The notes beneath the pieces were generated by a model, which saw only the letters and a list, made by a program, of their open reading frames with translations, did no database searches and had not been told where the DNA came from. The position numbers were made by a program, and so were the translations under genes. Of a stretch of 64,000 nt of DNA, positions 52,721-60,798 are shown piece by piece. Source of the DNA: Gammaproteobacteria bacterium (lineage in GTDB: Bacteria; Pseudomonadota; Gammaproteobacteria; Xanthomonadales; Marinicellaceae); contig JAUIGR010000007.1 in assembly GCA_030430025.1 (NCBI GenBank), forward strand, positions 1-64,000, in the 5' to 3' direction. Numbering within the stretch: position 1 is the stretch's first letter; each line of letters begins with the position of its first letter.

Positions 52721-53757
52721 AAATACTTTATGGTGTTCAGGGTACGGGCAATGGACATATCACTCGAGCACGGATAATGGCCAAAGCATTTCTGGCTGCC
52801 GAAGTTGAAGTTGATTATCTGTTTTCTGGCCGAAATGAGGCTGATTATTTTGATATGTCTTGTTTTCATCAGTGTCAGTATTATCGAGGTCTAACTTTTC
52901 AGCTAGATAATGGCCGCATACGTTATGCTAAAACAGTAATTCATAACAATTTAGTGCAGTTTTATCGTGAACTTCAGTCTATTGATGTGTCTGGTTATGA
53001 TGTGGTGTTGACTGATTTTGAACCGTTGACAGCGTGGGCTTGCAAACACACGGATATACCATTGATTGGGTTGGGCCATCAGTATGTCTTTCAGCATCCA
53101 GTGCCTCAAGAAAAACCATCATTTATCAGTCAAAAAACATATGATTATTTTGCCCCGGTGAAACAGTCGTTGGCTATGCACTGGCATCATTTTGATTCGC
53201 CTATTTTACCGCCGCTGGTTGAACATAATGACAGTGAAGTAGTTCATCAACAAGGTTTAGTGGTGGTTTATCTTCCTTTAGAAAATCAACAAGCAGTGGC
53301 GTCGATGCTGTCTCCCTTCTCAGACCATCATTTTATTGTTTATTCTCCCCAGTCTATTGAAAGTCAGTGGTCACATATTGAATTTAAGCCATTATCGAGA
53401 GATGGATTTCAGGTCGATTTAAACCGTTGTGATGCAGTGATATGTAATGCTGGTTTTGAGCTGAGCTCAGAAGCTTTATATCTAGGTAAGCGACTGTTGG
53501 TCCGTCCGTTACGTGGACAACATGAGCAACAATCTAATGCTTTGGCGTTAAAAAAGTTGGGATATGGTGAAGTGATGACAGAATTGAAGTCAGAATCAGT
53601 CAAATCTTTTTTAAATGAGGCGCCAAGGATGCAAATTCGATTTCCAGATGTCGCCTCTTATATTGTCAACTGGTTAGTTAGCGGTAGGAATGTTATTGGT
53701 TTAGATTGGTATTTAGATTGTTGGCATCAGCTAATAGTCAATCGGTCAGCCAGGTAA
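52717..53757 (+). CDS. MJ1255/VC2487-type glycosyltransferase family protein
   Basis: A 346-residue cytoplasmic protein of the MurG-like GT-B fold. The N-terminal glycine-rich loop is YGVQGTGNGHITRA, and the C-terminal sugar-nucleotide region includes CNAGFELSSEALYLGKRLLVRPLRGQHEQ. The family is conserved in marine proteobacteria without a proven acceptor. It is coupled to the PAP2 phosphatase by a 4-base overlap, which would suit a shared polyprenyl- or glycolipid pathway. Its last 20 bases overlap the convergent nitroreductase gene. Confidence 0.85.
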   Translation: MKILYGVQGTGNGHITRARIMAKAFLAAEVEVDYLFSGRNEADYFDMSCFHQCQYYRGLTFQLDNGRIRYAKTVIHNNLVQFYRELQSIDVSGYDVVLTDFEPLTAWACKHTDIPLIGLGHQYVFQHPVPQEKPSFISQKTYDYFAPVKQSLAMHWHHFDSPILPPLVEHNDSEVVHQQGLVVVYLPLENQQAVASMLSPFSDHHFIVYSPQSIESQWSHIEFKPLSRDGFQVDLNRCDAVICNAGFELSSEALYLGKRLLVRPLRGQHEQQSNALALKKLGYGEVMTELKSESVKSFLNEAPRMQIRFPDVASYIVNWLVSGRNVIGLDWYLDCWHQLIVNRSAR

Positions 53758-54304
53758 CCTTGTCTGACAAGTCCGGCCGTTTACGATCGACAGGCTGGTC
53801 ATCGCTGCTGCCAATATACAAATACCCAGCAACAAATTCTTTGTCATTTAAACCTAATAGCTGTTCAGCTTGCTTGTTTTCAAAAGTCCAGCCGGTGATC
53901 CATTGTGATGCAAAACCATGTGCAGCAGCAGCAATATTGATGTGTTGACAAACTGCGCCAGCAGATAATATTTGTTCAGCCCAAGGTGTTTTGTGTTCAA
54001 CAGGCGATGCAATCACTGCAATCACCACCGGAGCGCGCATCAGCGATTGTTGTTCTGCTTCGATTTGTTCGGGCTCTAGATATTGTTGTTCAGTTTTTAG
54101 AAGAGCCAAAGCCTCCCCTAGTCGTTTTCTGGCATTTTTTTGAATGACTAAAAAGCGCCAAGGTTCAAGTTTGCGGTGATCTGGTACGCGACAAGCTATC
54201 GTTAATATGGCTTGTAGTTGTTTTTTGTTTGGACCAGGCTCGTGCATATGCTTAATCAATACCGAGCGACGGTTGTGCATGAATTCGATGACTTGTGAGT
54301 ACAT
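53738..54304 (-). CDS. YdjA-like nitroreductase family protein
   Basis: A 188-residue FMN-dependent oxidoreductase. The opening FMHNRRSVLIKHM, then CRVPDHRKLEPWRFLVI, and later EQILSAGAVCQHINIAAAAHGFASQWITG follow the compact YdjA-type nitroreductases closely. They reduce nitro or quinone compounds with NAD(P)H. I prefer the start at 54304, which matches family length; the longer frame to 54352 adds an unaligned hydrophobic stretch. The 3' end overlaps the glycosyltransferase gene tail to tail. Confidence 0.9.
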   Translation of the reverse strand: MYSQVIEFMHNRRSVLIKHMHEPGPNKKQLQAILTIACRVPDHRKLEPWRFLVIQKNARKRLGEALALLKTEQQYLEPEQIEAEQQSLMRAPVVIAVIASPVEHKTPWAEQILSAGAVCQHINIAAAAHGFASQWITGWTFENKQAEQLLGLNDKEFVAGYLYIGSSDDQPVDRKRPDLSDKVTWLTD

Positions 54305-54380
54305 AATCAGAGAAAAATGTAAAAACAGTGATTTTAGCATGTTGCACTTCATTCTGAGGAATGTGTATAGGCTTTTAATT

Positions 54381-54600
54381 TAGGATCTGTTAACACTGTT
54401 TAATTGGTCGCTGCAAATAATTGATCAGCAACAAAAAATGAAGCCTTTTCAGTGATAACCCTTCGGGTTTGGACTGCTTTTTCCTTACAACAGCGTTATC
54501 AGTCACTCATGTGGAGTAACCACAGATCAAGACTTCTGCCTTGCTGTAGGAAAAAAGTAGTGCCAGCAGCATCTAACTCAATAGTGTTAACAGACCCTAG
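54381..54600. repeat. Family B terminal-inverted-repeat element, copy B2
   Basis: The left end TAGGATCTGTTAACACTGT (54381 on) is the inverted partner of the right end AGTGTTAACAGACCCTAG (to 54600). The right block, with AAAAAAGTAGTGCCAGCAGCATCTAAC, matches copy B1, but the middle is about 88 bases longer and contains the small hairpin AACCC-TTC-GGGTT. The 381-base gap 54353-54733 holds this element and the pnt promoter region. No gene is seen inside it. Confidence 0.78.
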
Positions 54601-54733
54601 TATTGAGATGCATTATAAATCATTGGTTTTATAGATTGATGCATTCTAAACAAGCCAAAGCGAATCAAAGAAAAAGTGATATACTGATCAAGGATTTTTA
54701 ACTAGGTCTCATAAAAAACATGGGGATGATTAG

Positions 54734-55867
54734 ATGACGAAAACCATTGGATTGCTTAAGGAATCGGTCAAAGGGGAGCAGCGAGTGGCACTGGTTCCCG
54801 AAACAGTACAAAAAATACTGGATGTTGGGTGGCAAGTATTGATGGAGCAGGGTGCAGGTGACGCTGCAGGTTTTCCAGACAGCACCTATCCAGGGATGAC
54901 TCAATTGGCGAAAAAACGTGAAGATGTATTACAAGGTGCCGATGTTTTGGTCGGTGTTCATGCTTTGGTAGCTGAAGAAATTGCTCAATTGCGAGACCAT
55001 GCTGTCATTATCGGTATGGTTTCTCCTTATATTAAGCAACAGCGTTTTGTTGATGCTGCCAAAAGGGATGTTCTGGTGTTCTCAATGGAGTTGATACCGA
55101 GAACCACCCGTGCCCAGGCCATGGATGTACTCTCGTCACAGGCATCGGTAGCCGGTTATAAAGCCGTTTTACTGGCAGCCAGTGAATCGCCACGTTTCTT
55201 CCCTATGTTGACCACAGCGGCCGGTACCATTCGTCCGGCTTCAGTGTTGGTGATAGGTGCAGGAGTCGCTGGTCTACAGGCGATGGCTACAGCCAAGAGA
55301 CTGGGAGCTAATGTCACTGGGTATGACGTCAGACCTGAAACAGTGGAACAGGTCAAATCATTGGGCGCCAAGTTTTTAGACCTTGGCGTTGAAGCGGTTG
55401 GTGAAGGTGGTTATGCGCGTGCCTTGACTGATGAGGAAAAACAGCTTCAGCAGGATAATCTAAAAAAACATTTGGCTTCAGTTGATGTGTTGATCACAAC
55501 TGCAGCAGTGCCGGGTAGACCAGCACCTCGTATCATCACCGCTGAAATGGTTAAGCAGATGAAACCAGGCAGTGTGATTGTTGATCTAGGTGCAGAAGGA
55601 GGGGGCAATTGCGAACCGACGGAAGCGGGTGTCAATAAAGTAGTCGATGGCGTGAGGGTCATTGGACCTGAAAACTTAGCATCAACTGTGCCTTTACATG
55701 CCAGTGAAATGTACTCACGTAATGTTTGGAATTTATTGTCGTTGATGAATCAAGATGGTGAATTTGTATTGAATTGGGAAGATGATATTTTGTCAGGTTG
55801 TGCGGTCACTCGTGATGGTGTGGTTGTGCATCCAGCAGTTAAAGAATCTTTGGGAGGACAATCATGA
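54734..55867 (+). CDS. pntAA: NAD(P) transhydrogenase subunit alpha part 1 (NAD(H)-binding domain I)
   Basis: A 377-residue cytoplasmic subunit. It carries the alanine-dehydrogenase-like N-terminus (GLLKESVKGEQRVALVPETV), the RQD-loop region and the NAD(H)-binding fold VIGAGVAGLQAMATAKRLGANV. It works with domain II membrane proteins and domain III to make NADPH from NADH using the proton gradient. This is the stand-alone subunit of the three-gene arrangement seen in Rhodospirillum-type enzymes, not the fused PntA of E. coli. It overlaps the next gene by 4 bases. Confidence 0.95.
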   Translation: MTKTIGLLKESVKGEQRVALVPETVQKILDVGWQVLMEQGAGDAAGFPDSTYPGMTQLAKKREDVLQGADVLVGVHALVAEEIAQLRDHAVIIGMVSPYIKQQRFVDAAKRDVLVFSMELIPRTTRAQAMDVLSSQASVAGYKAVLLAASESPRFFPMLTTAAGTIRPASVLVIGAGVAGLQAMATAKRLGANVTGYDVRPETVEQVKSLGAKFLDLGVEAVGEGGYARALTDEEKQLQQDNLKKHLASVDVLITTAAVPGRPAPRIITAEMVKQMKPGSVIVDLGAEGGGNCEPTEAGVNKVVDGVRVIGPENLASTVPLHASEMYSRNVWNLLSLMNQDGEFVLNWEDDILSGCAVTRDGVVVHPAVKESLGGQS

Positions 55868-56172
55868 TTGATGGTTTTATTGCATTGTATATTCTGACGT
55901 TGGCGGCGATTTTGGGTTTTGAAATCATTTCCAAAGTACCCGTGGTGCTTCATACCCCATTGATGTCGGGATCTAACTTTATTCATGGGATTGTCTTGGT
56001 GGGTGCAATGATCGCTTTGGGTCATGCTGATACGACTTTGGAAAAGGTCTTTGGTTTCATTGCCGTTTTTTTAGGAGCCGGTAATGCAGCCGGAGGCTAT
56101 GTGGTGACTGAGCGCATGCTTGAAATGTTCAAACCTCGTGGCAAAAAAGACAAAGATGGAGGTGATTCATGA
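55864..56172 (+). CDS. pntAB: NAD(P) transhydrogenase subunit alpha part 2
   Basis: A 102-residue membrane protein with three hydrophobic segments and the motif GFEIISKVPVVLHTPLMSGSNFIHGI of domain II. It corresponds to the C-terminal membrane part of fused PntA. It is coupled by 4-base overlaps to both neighbours. Confidence 0.95.
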   Translation: MIDGFIALYILTLAAILGFEIISKVPVVLHTPLMSGSNFIHGIVLVGAMIALGHADTTLEKVFGFIAVFLGAGNAAGGYVVTERMLEMFKPRGKKDKDGGDS

Positions 56173-57590
56173 TCGATTGGGTTCACGAATACCTACCGGT
56201 GGCTGTGAAGTTATCGTATTTTCTCGCCGCCATTCTGTTCATTACAGGACTTCGACGAATGAGTGCGCCAGGTACAGCTCGAGGTGGTATAGTGTGGGCA
56301 GGTGTTGGTATGTTGGTGGCTACCTTGGCTACCTTTGCGTCTCCTGATATGCACAATATGCCGCTGATTTTAGCTGCCTTGATTTCATCGACTATTTTGG
56401 CTTGGGTCAGTGGCAAAAAAGTGGCAATGACCGACATGCCACAAATGGTTGCCCTATACAATGGCATGGGCGGTGGTTCGGCCGCTTTTATTGGGGCCAT
56501 TGCGCTGTTTAATGGTGTTAATCACCTTGATGCTTGTCAAGCAGGCTTGGCCAATGGTCATGATTGTATCAGTGGCATCAGTTTAATTTTTGCTATGGTT
56601 GGTGTATTGATCGGTGGTATTTCTTTGAGTGGCTCATTGGTTGCTTTCGGCAAATTACAAGGTTGGATTGATAAAAGCTATAGATTCCCAGGACAACATC
56701 TGTTTAATGGCTTGGTGGCTTTGGTCGCATTGGTGTTGGCTGTGATGCTGTGGCAAGAACTCAATGTCCAGTATATTTGGTGGTTCTTTGGGTTGTCCTT
56801 GTTACTTGGTGTTTTGATGACGTTACCGATAGGTGGTGCTGATATGCCTGTAGTGATTTCGCTTTACAATGCATTCACCGGTCTGGCTGTTTCATTTGAG
56901 GGTTATGTTTTACAAAACGAAGCGATGATCATTGCTGGTATGTTGGTCGGTGCAGCCGGTACTTTATTGACTCAATTGATGGCCAAGGCGATGAATCGAT
57001 CACTGGGTAGTGTGTTGTTTGGTTCCATGGGTGGTTCCGGTGGTTCAGCCATTGATGGAGAGATGAAAGAAATTGAAGCGCAAGATGCAGCGATTCAAAT
57101 GGCTTTTGCTGACCGAGTGATTATCATTCCTGGTTATGGTATGGCTGTGGCGCAAGCACAGCATAAACTGTGGGAAATGACAGAAATGTTGTTGGAGCGT
57201 GGGGTGGATGTCAAGTTTGCTATTCATCCGGTTGCCGGCCGCATGCCTGGACACATGAATGTGCTATTAGCTGAAGCGGGTGTGCCTTATGATTTGATTG
57301 AAGATATGGAAGACATCAATTCACAATTCCCACAGACTGATGTGGCTTTAGTGATCGGTGCCAATGATGTGGTCAATCCGGTGGCTAAAACGGATCCGGA
57401 AAGCCCCATTTATGGCATGCCGATATTGAACGTCGATGAAGCTAAAAACTCGATCGTCATCAAGCGCGGTAAAGGCACGGGCTTTGCTGGCATTCAAAAC
57501 GCCTTGTTTTTCGCAGAAAACAACAAGATGTTGTATGGCGATGCCCAGGATGCCATTGGTCGGTTGATTCAGGGTCTGAAAGGGTTATAA
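56169..57590 (+). CDS. pntB: NAD(P) transhydrogenase subunit beta
   Basis: A 473-residue protein with eight or nine membrane helices (residues 1-260) including YNGMGGGSAAFIGAI, followed by the NADP(H)-binding domain III (about 290-473) with the fingerprint VIIIPGYGMAVAQAQH, the pyrophosphate loop HPVAGRMPGHMN and a C-terminal GANDVVNP. It completes the proton-translocating enzyme. It converges with the PilS-like kinase gene, and no strong terminator was seen between them. Confidence 0.95.
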   Translation: MIDWVHEYLPVAVKLSYFLAAILFITGLRRMSAPGTARGGIVWAGVGMLVATLATFASPDMHNMPLILAALISSTILAWVSGKKVAMTDMPQMVALYNGMGGGSAAFIGAIALFNGVNHLDACQAGLANGHDCISGISLIFAMVGVLIGGISLSGSLVAFGKLQGWIDKSYRFPGQHLFNGLVALVALVLAVMLWQELNVQYIWWFFGLSLLLGVLMTLPIGGADMPVVISLYNAFTGLAVSFEGYVLQNEAMIIAGMLVGAAGTLLTQLMAKAMNRSLGSVLFGSMGGSGGSAIDGEMKEIEAQDAAIQMAFADRVIIIPGYGMAVAQAQHKLWEMTEMLLERGVDVKFAIHPVAGRMPGHMNVLLAEAGVPYDLIEDMEDINSQFPQTDVALVIGANDVVNPVAKTDPESPIYGMPILNVDEAKNSIVIKRGKGTGFAGIQNALFFAENNKMLYGDAQDAIGRLIQGLKGL

Positions 57591-57631
57591 GGGTGAGAGT
57601 AGTCAAATTAGTTATTTAAAAAAGGGTTGTT

Positions 57632-59164
57632 TTATTGGGATAGATTAAAAGTGAGTCGAAATAAGTGATAGGGCTCATCATAAAGGTAGTTCAGCTTGGC
57701 GTGATTGTCGTGACAGAGTTCCCGACAAATGTGTAGACCTAAACCTGTTCCTCTGCTGTGTGTTGTATAGAAAGGTTCAAATAGGTTGTTTTCTTTTTCC
57801 TCGTCAAAAGGCTGACCTTTGTTCATGAAGTCAATGTGTTGATCTTTAACCCGTATTTTTATTAACCCGTCTTCACCATGTTTGATGGCATTGGAAGCTA
57901 AATTCCAAAGGACTTGTTTGATGTGGTTGGGGTCGAAGTTAATGGTTTTATTAACTTGATCCAATTCGATTTCAATTTGTTGAATGCCAGCTATTTTTTG
58001 TATCACCAGATCTGATTTAACTTCTTCGAGTAAGGCTTTGATGAGCAAATCTTTGGGTTTAGCTGTTGGTCGCCGTGACATTTGTAGAACATCTTCGATG
58101 ATGGCGTTTGCTCGATTGACATTATTGACAATAATTTGGCTGATCTCTTTATCTTGTTTTTTGAGATCGGGTGACTCCATTAGTAACTCGGAAGCGGTAT
58201 TGATGGCTGCCAATGGATTACGAATTTCATGTGCGATAGAGCTGGACATTTTTCCTAAAGAGGCTAGATTTAGTTGTTGAGCTGCTTTTTTTAGGAAACT
58301 GGAATCTTCTACAAATAATAAGTGTAAATTATGTTCTTCACTGATTAACGCGGGGCGGAGATATAAGGTGATGCCTTGACTGTTTTGATAAATGTGTCCA
58401 TCCTGCCCTTTTTTAAGGGCGTTGATCACCGAGTCAGGCAAAAAAATCCGATCTTCCAAATTCAGTAATTCTTTGCCATTTTGATTAGCATGAACAATAA
58501 CATGATCTTGTTGATAGATGACAACTCCTTGGCTTAGTTTTTCTATGATGATTTGATTGAGGTTTTCGAGTCCAGATATTGTTTTTCGCTGTGCCCGATA
58601 CATTGCTAATGTTTTGGTATAAGACATCGATTGTCGAATACCTAAAAGAGCGATAACAAAGTATGCAAGAATGTGTAGCAGTTTACTCGACTGAGTGATG
58701 TCAACCAGAGCAGGAAAGTCAATCCAGTCAGGCATAGTCCAAAGTAAAATAGAGGCTAAACTGGGAGCTAAAAGGATATTGGATGCCCTGCGATAAAGAA
58801 TCGAGGATGAGCCGACCACCAAGACAGGCAGAATGGCCATCCCTTGGCTGATTCCATTGGTTGAATAAGCCAGATAAATCATCACAAAGCTGTCAATAAA
58901 TAAGGTAAATTTACTGACTTTTGTGGCATCAACCTGATTAGATACGTAGCTGATAATGGCAACCAAAGCTGCGCAAACGAGGTAAAAGATAACGGTTGGT
59001 GAGGTCAGGTGGTGAAGAGTATCGGTGTTGTAGTGACTGCTTATGTTGTCATTATTGAGCAAAGCAAAATAAAACAAAGCAACGAACAGACGAAAAAGAT
59101 TAAGGATTTGTAAATTTCGACGTTCTAATCTCTTGAATTGTTGTTGGTCGTTGCTATGAATCAT
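57632..59164 (-). CDS. pilS: PilS-like membrane sensor histidine kinase
   Basis: A 510-residue inner-membrane kinase with six N-terminal hydrophobic segments (residues 20-185), a PAS-like region (about 195-285) and a HisKA/HATPase core. The phosphoacceptor is in SSIAHEIRNPLAAIN; the N and G boxes are LASNAIKHG and GTGLGLHI. The six-helix membrane part followed by PAS is the plan of PilS, which senses pilin and controls pilA through PilR. The PilR-like regulator lies at 10383-11618, not next to it. It follows the PhoD-like gene after one base, so the two are co-transcribed. Confidence 0.78.
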   Translation of the reverse strand: MIHSNDQQQFKRLERRNLQILNLFRLFVALFYFALLNNDNISSHYNTDTLHHLTSPTVIFYLVCAALVAIISYVSNQVDATKVSKFTLFIDSFVMIYLAYSTNGISQGMAILPVLVVGSSSILYRRASNILLAPSLASILLWTMPDWIDFPALVDITQSSKLLHILAYFVIALLGIRQSMSYTKTLAMYRAQRKTISGLENLNQIIIEKLSQGVVIYQQDHVIVHANQNGKELLNLEDRIFLPDSVINALKKGQDGHIYQNSQGITLYLRPALISEEHNLHLLFVEDSSFLKKAAQQLNLASLGKMSSSIAHEIRNPLAAINTASELLMESPDLKKQDKEISQIIVNNVNRANAIIEDVLQMSRRPTAKPKDLLIKALLEEVKSDLVIQKIAGIQQIEIELDQVNKTINFDPNHIKQVLWNLASNAIKHGEDGLIKIRVKDQHIDFMNKGQPFDEEKENNLFEPFYTTHSRGTGLGLHICRELCHDNHAKLNYLYDEPYHLFRLTFNLSQ

Positions 59165-59165
59165 G

Positions 59166-60500
59166 TCAGTTTTTTGGATAAGTCAACAAACTGGCATTGA
59201 TGGTCTTCTGCCAATGTTGCTGTCCCTCAGGTCCATACACTTGAACTGAGAGGCGGCGATCTGTTCTCGGTCCAGTGAATGTTAATTTGCAATAGTTACG
59301 TGAACCCACCAAGGTGCCTTTCACTAAAGTCGGATTCTCTAGGTCTTTCTCTAAACTGTCGGCATGGGTGCCTGCTGTGAATGGTGAGCAGGTGATTTCA
59401 TGTAAGGGGTAAGCGTTATTTCTGTGAACTTTTAACATTTCTGTGTGGTGCTTGTCACCACTGAGGAAAAGCACACCGGTGACTTTGTTTTCATCTATCC
59501 ACTTTAAAAAAGGATCCCGTTCATACCGGTATTTATCCCAGCCTTCCCAAGGGTGGTGGTCGTTCAGCATTTGGTTGCCGCCAACAATGAATTTAAAAGG
59601 TGCTTTTGAGCCCAGTAATTGGTTTTTTAGCCAGGTCAATTGTTCTTTGCCATACATGACTTTATCAATACCATCTGGAAAGCGTTCGTGAGATCGGTAG
59701 TAACGGTCATCCATCAAGAAGAAATCAACATCGTTGAAACTGACTTTCGAATAGATGCCTTTCGCTTCTGGCATGCCATAGCTCGGATTGGCCCAGTATT
59801 TTTTAAAAATATTGAGAGACTGTTCCTTGAATATAAAATCACTGCTGGAGTTGTCAGGACCGAAATCATGATCATCCCAAATGGCATAGTTAGGCATCTT
59901 GTGCATTAATGGCTGAAGGTGTGGCCACGAGCGGTCACGGATGACGCGGTAGAGTAGGCTTTGTTCCGAGTCATAATCAACTTCACGATAATACCAGTTA
60001 TCTCCCAGCCATAGCATCATGTCAGCTTGTTCCTCTGCCATTCTGTAAAAAATTTCCCAACCATCGCCATATGGTTTACCAGCGCGGTCAAAGTCAGCTT
60101 CATTTTCAAAATTACAAGATCCGGTCAATACACTAAAATTTGGTGGGTCATGACGCCATTGCCACAATGTTTGTGTAGTGAACTGATAAGTTTTTGATAT
60201 TTGGTCAATATCAGTCACGATTTGGTATTGATATTGTGTGTCAGGATGGAGGTTGGCCAATTTGAATGTATGAACGTTGCCATATTCTTTATTGACCATG
60301 GCTGTGATGTTTTGTTGTTCTCTGGGATTACTCTTTTCCCAATAAGTAAGAGTAATTTCATCAGTTTGTTCGGTTTGTATCCATATGTTGGCGGCACGCA
60401 AGCCGACATGGCCCAGTAAAGGCCCTGATTTGATGCTGTTGGCAGAAACGTTAAACGATAACCAAAGGGGCAATAGGGAGAGTAATCGCATAAGAACCAT
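59166..60500 (-). CDS. PhoD-like alkaline phosphatase family protein
   Basis: A 444-residue exported protein with a signal peptide (residues 4-21, ending VSA). After a fibronectin-like N-terminal domain comes the metallophosphatase core: VLTGSCNFEN (metal cysteine region), LWLGDNWYYREVDY, NYAIWDDHDFGPDNS, VGGNQMLNDHHP and LSGDKHHTEM, all PhoD family metal ligands. Such enzymes are Ca/Fe-dependent phosphodi- or monoesterases. The ATG at 60491 is an alternative start. There is no clear Pho box just upstream. A kinase of PilS type follows directly on the same transcript. Confidence 0.88.
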   Translation of the reverse strand: MVLMRLLSLLPLWLSFNVSANSIKSGPLLGHVGLRAANIWIQTEQTDEITLTYWEKSNPREQQNITAMVNKEYGNVHTFKLANLHPDTQYQYQIVTDIDQISKTYQFTTQTLWQWRHDPPNFSVLTGSCNFENEADFDRAGKPYGDGWEIFYRMAEEQADMMLWLGDNWYYREVDYDSEQSLLYRVIRDRSWPHLQPLMHKMPNYAIWDDHDFGPDNSSSDFIFKEQSLNIFKKYWANPSYGMPEAKGIYSKVSFNDVDFFLMDDRYYRSHERFPDGIDKVMYGKEQLTWLKNQLLGSKAPFKFIVGGNQMLNDHHPWEGWDKYRYERDPFLKWIDENKVTGVLFLSGDKHHTEMLKVHRNNAYPLHEITCSPFTAGTHADSLEKDLENPTLVKGTLVGSRNYCKLTFTGPRTDRRLSVQVYGPEGQQHWQKTINASLLTYPKN

Positions 60501-60619
60501 CAGATGATATTTTGGAAGTGACTAAATTGTACCTCAAACCCCTTTGTTTTTTCCAAATGAGGTACGATAGCTGAAAAAAGTCATATTTTTTTAACGTAAC
60601 CTTCACAAAAAACTTTTAG

Positions 60620-60659
60620 CATCCGCAAGGATGTGAGAGAATCCTCGCTGGGATTTTTT
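60620..60659 (+). terminator. Tandem hairpins with T-run in the leader of the Oar-like receptor gene
   Basis: GCATCC-GCAA-GGATGT (60620-60633) is followed by AATCC (60640-60644) pairing with GGATT (60651-60655) and then a run of T. The second stem is weak but has terminator form. The gap 60501-60798 has no gene. It may be an attenuator or the end of a small RNA. Confidence 0.4.
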
Positions 60660-60798
60660 CTGACTAGAGTTTATTAGGCAATCATTGTTTCAAACACTTG
60701 GTTCATTGCAAAGTGTGTGGCGGTTTTATTTTGTCTATGTAAATGTTAATGAACTGTTGTGAAATGGTTTAAAAGATTTTTTAGGTAAGGTTTTTGAC

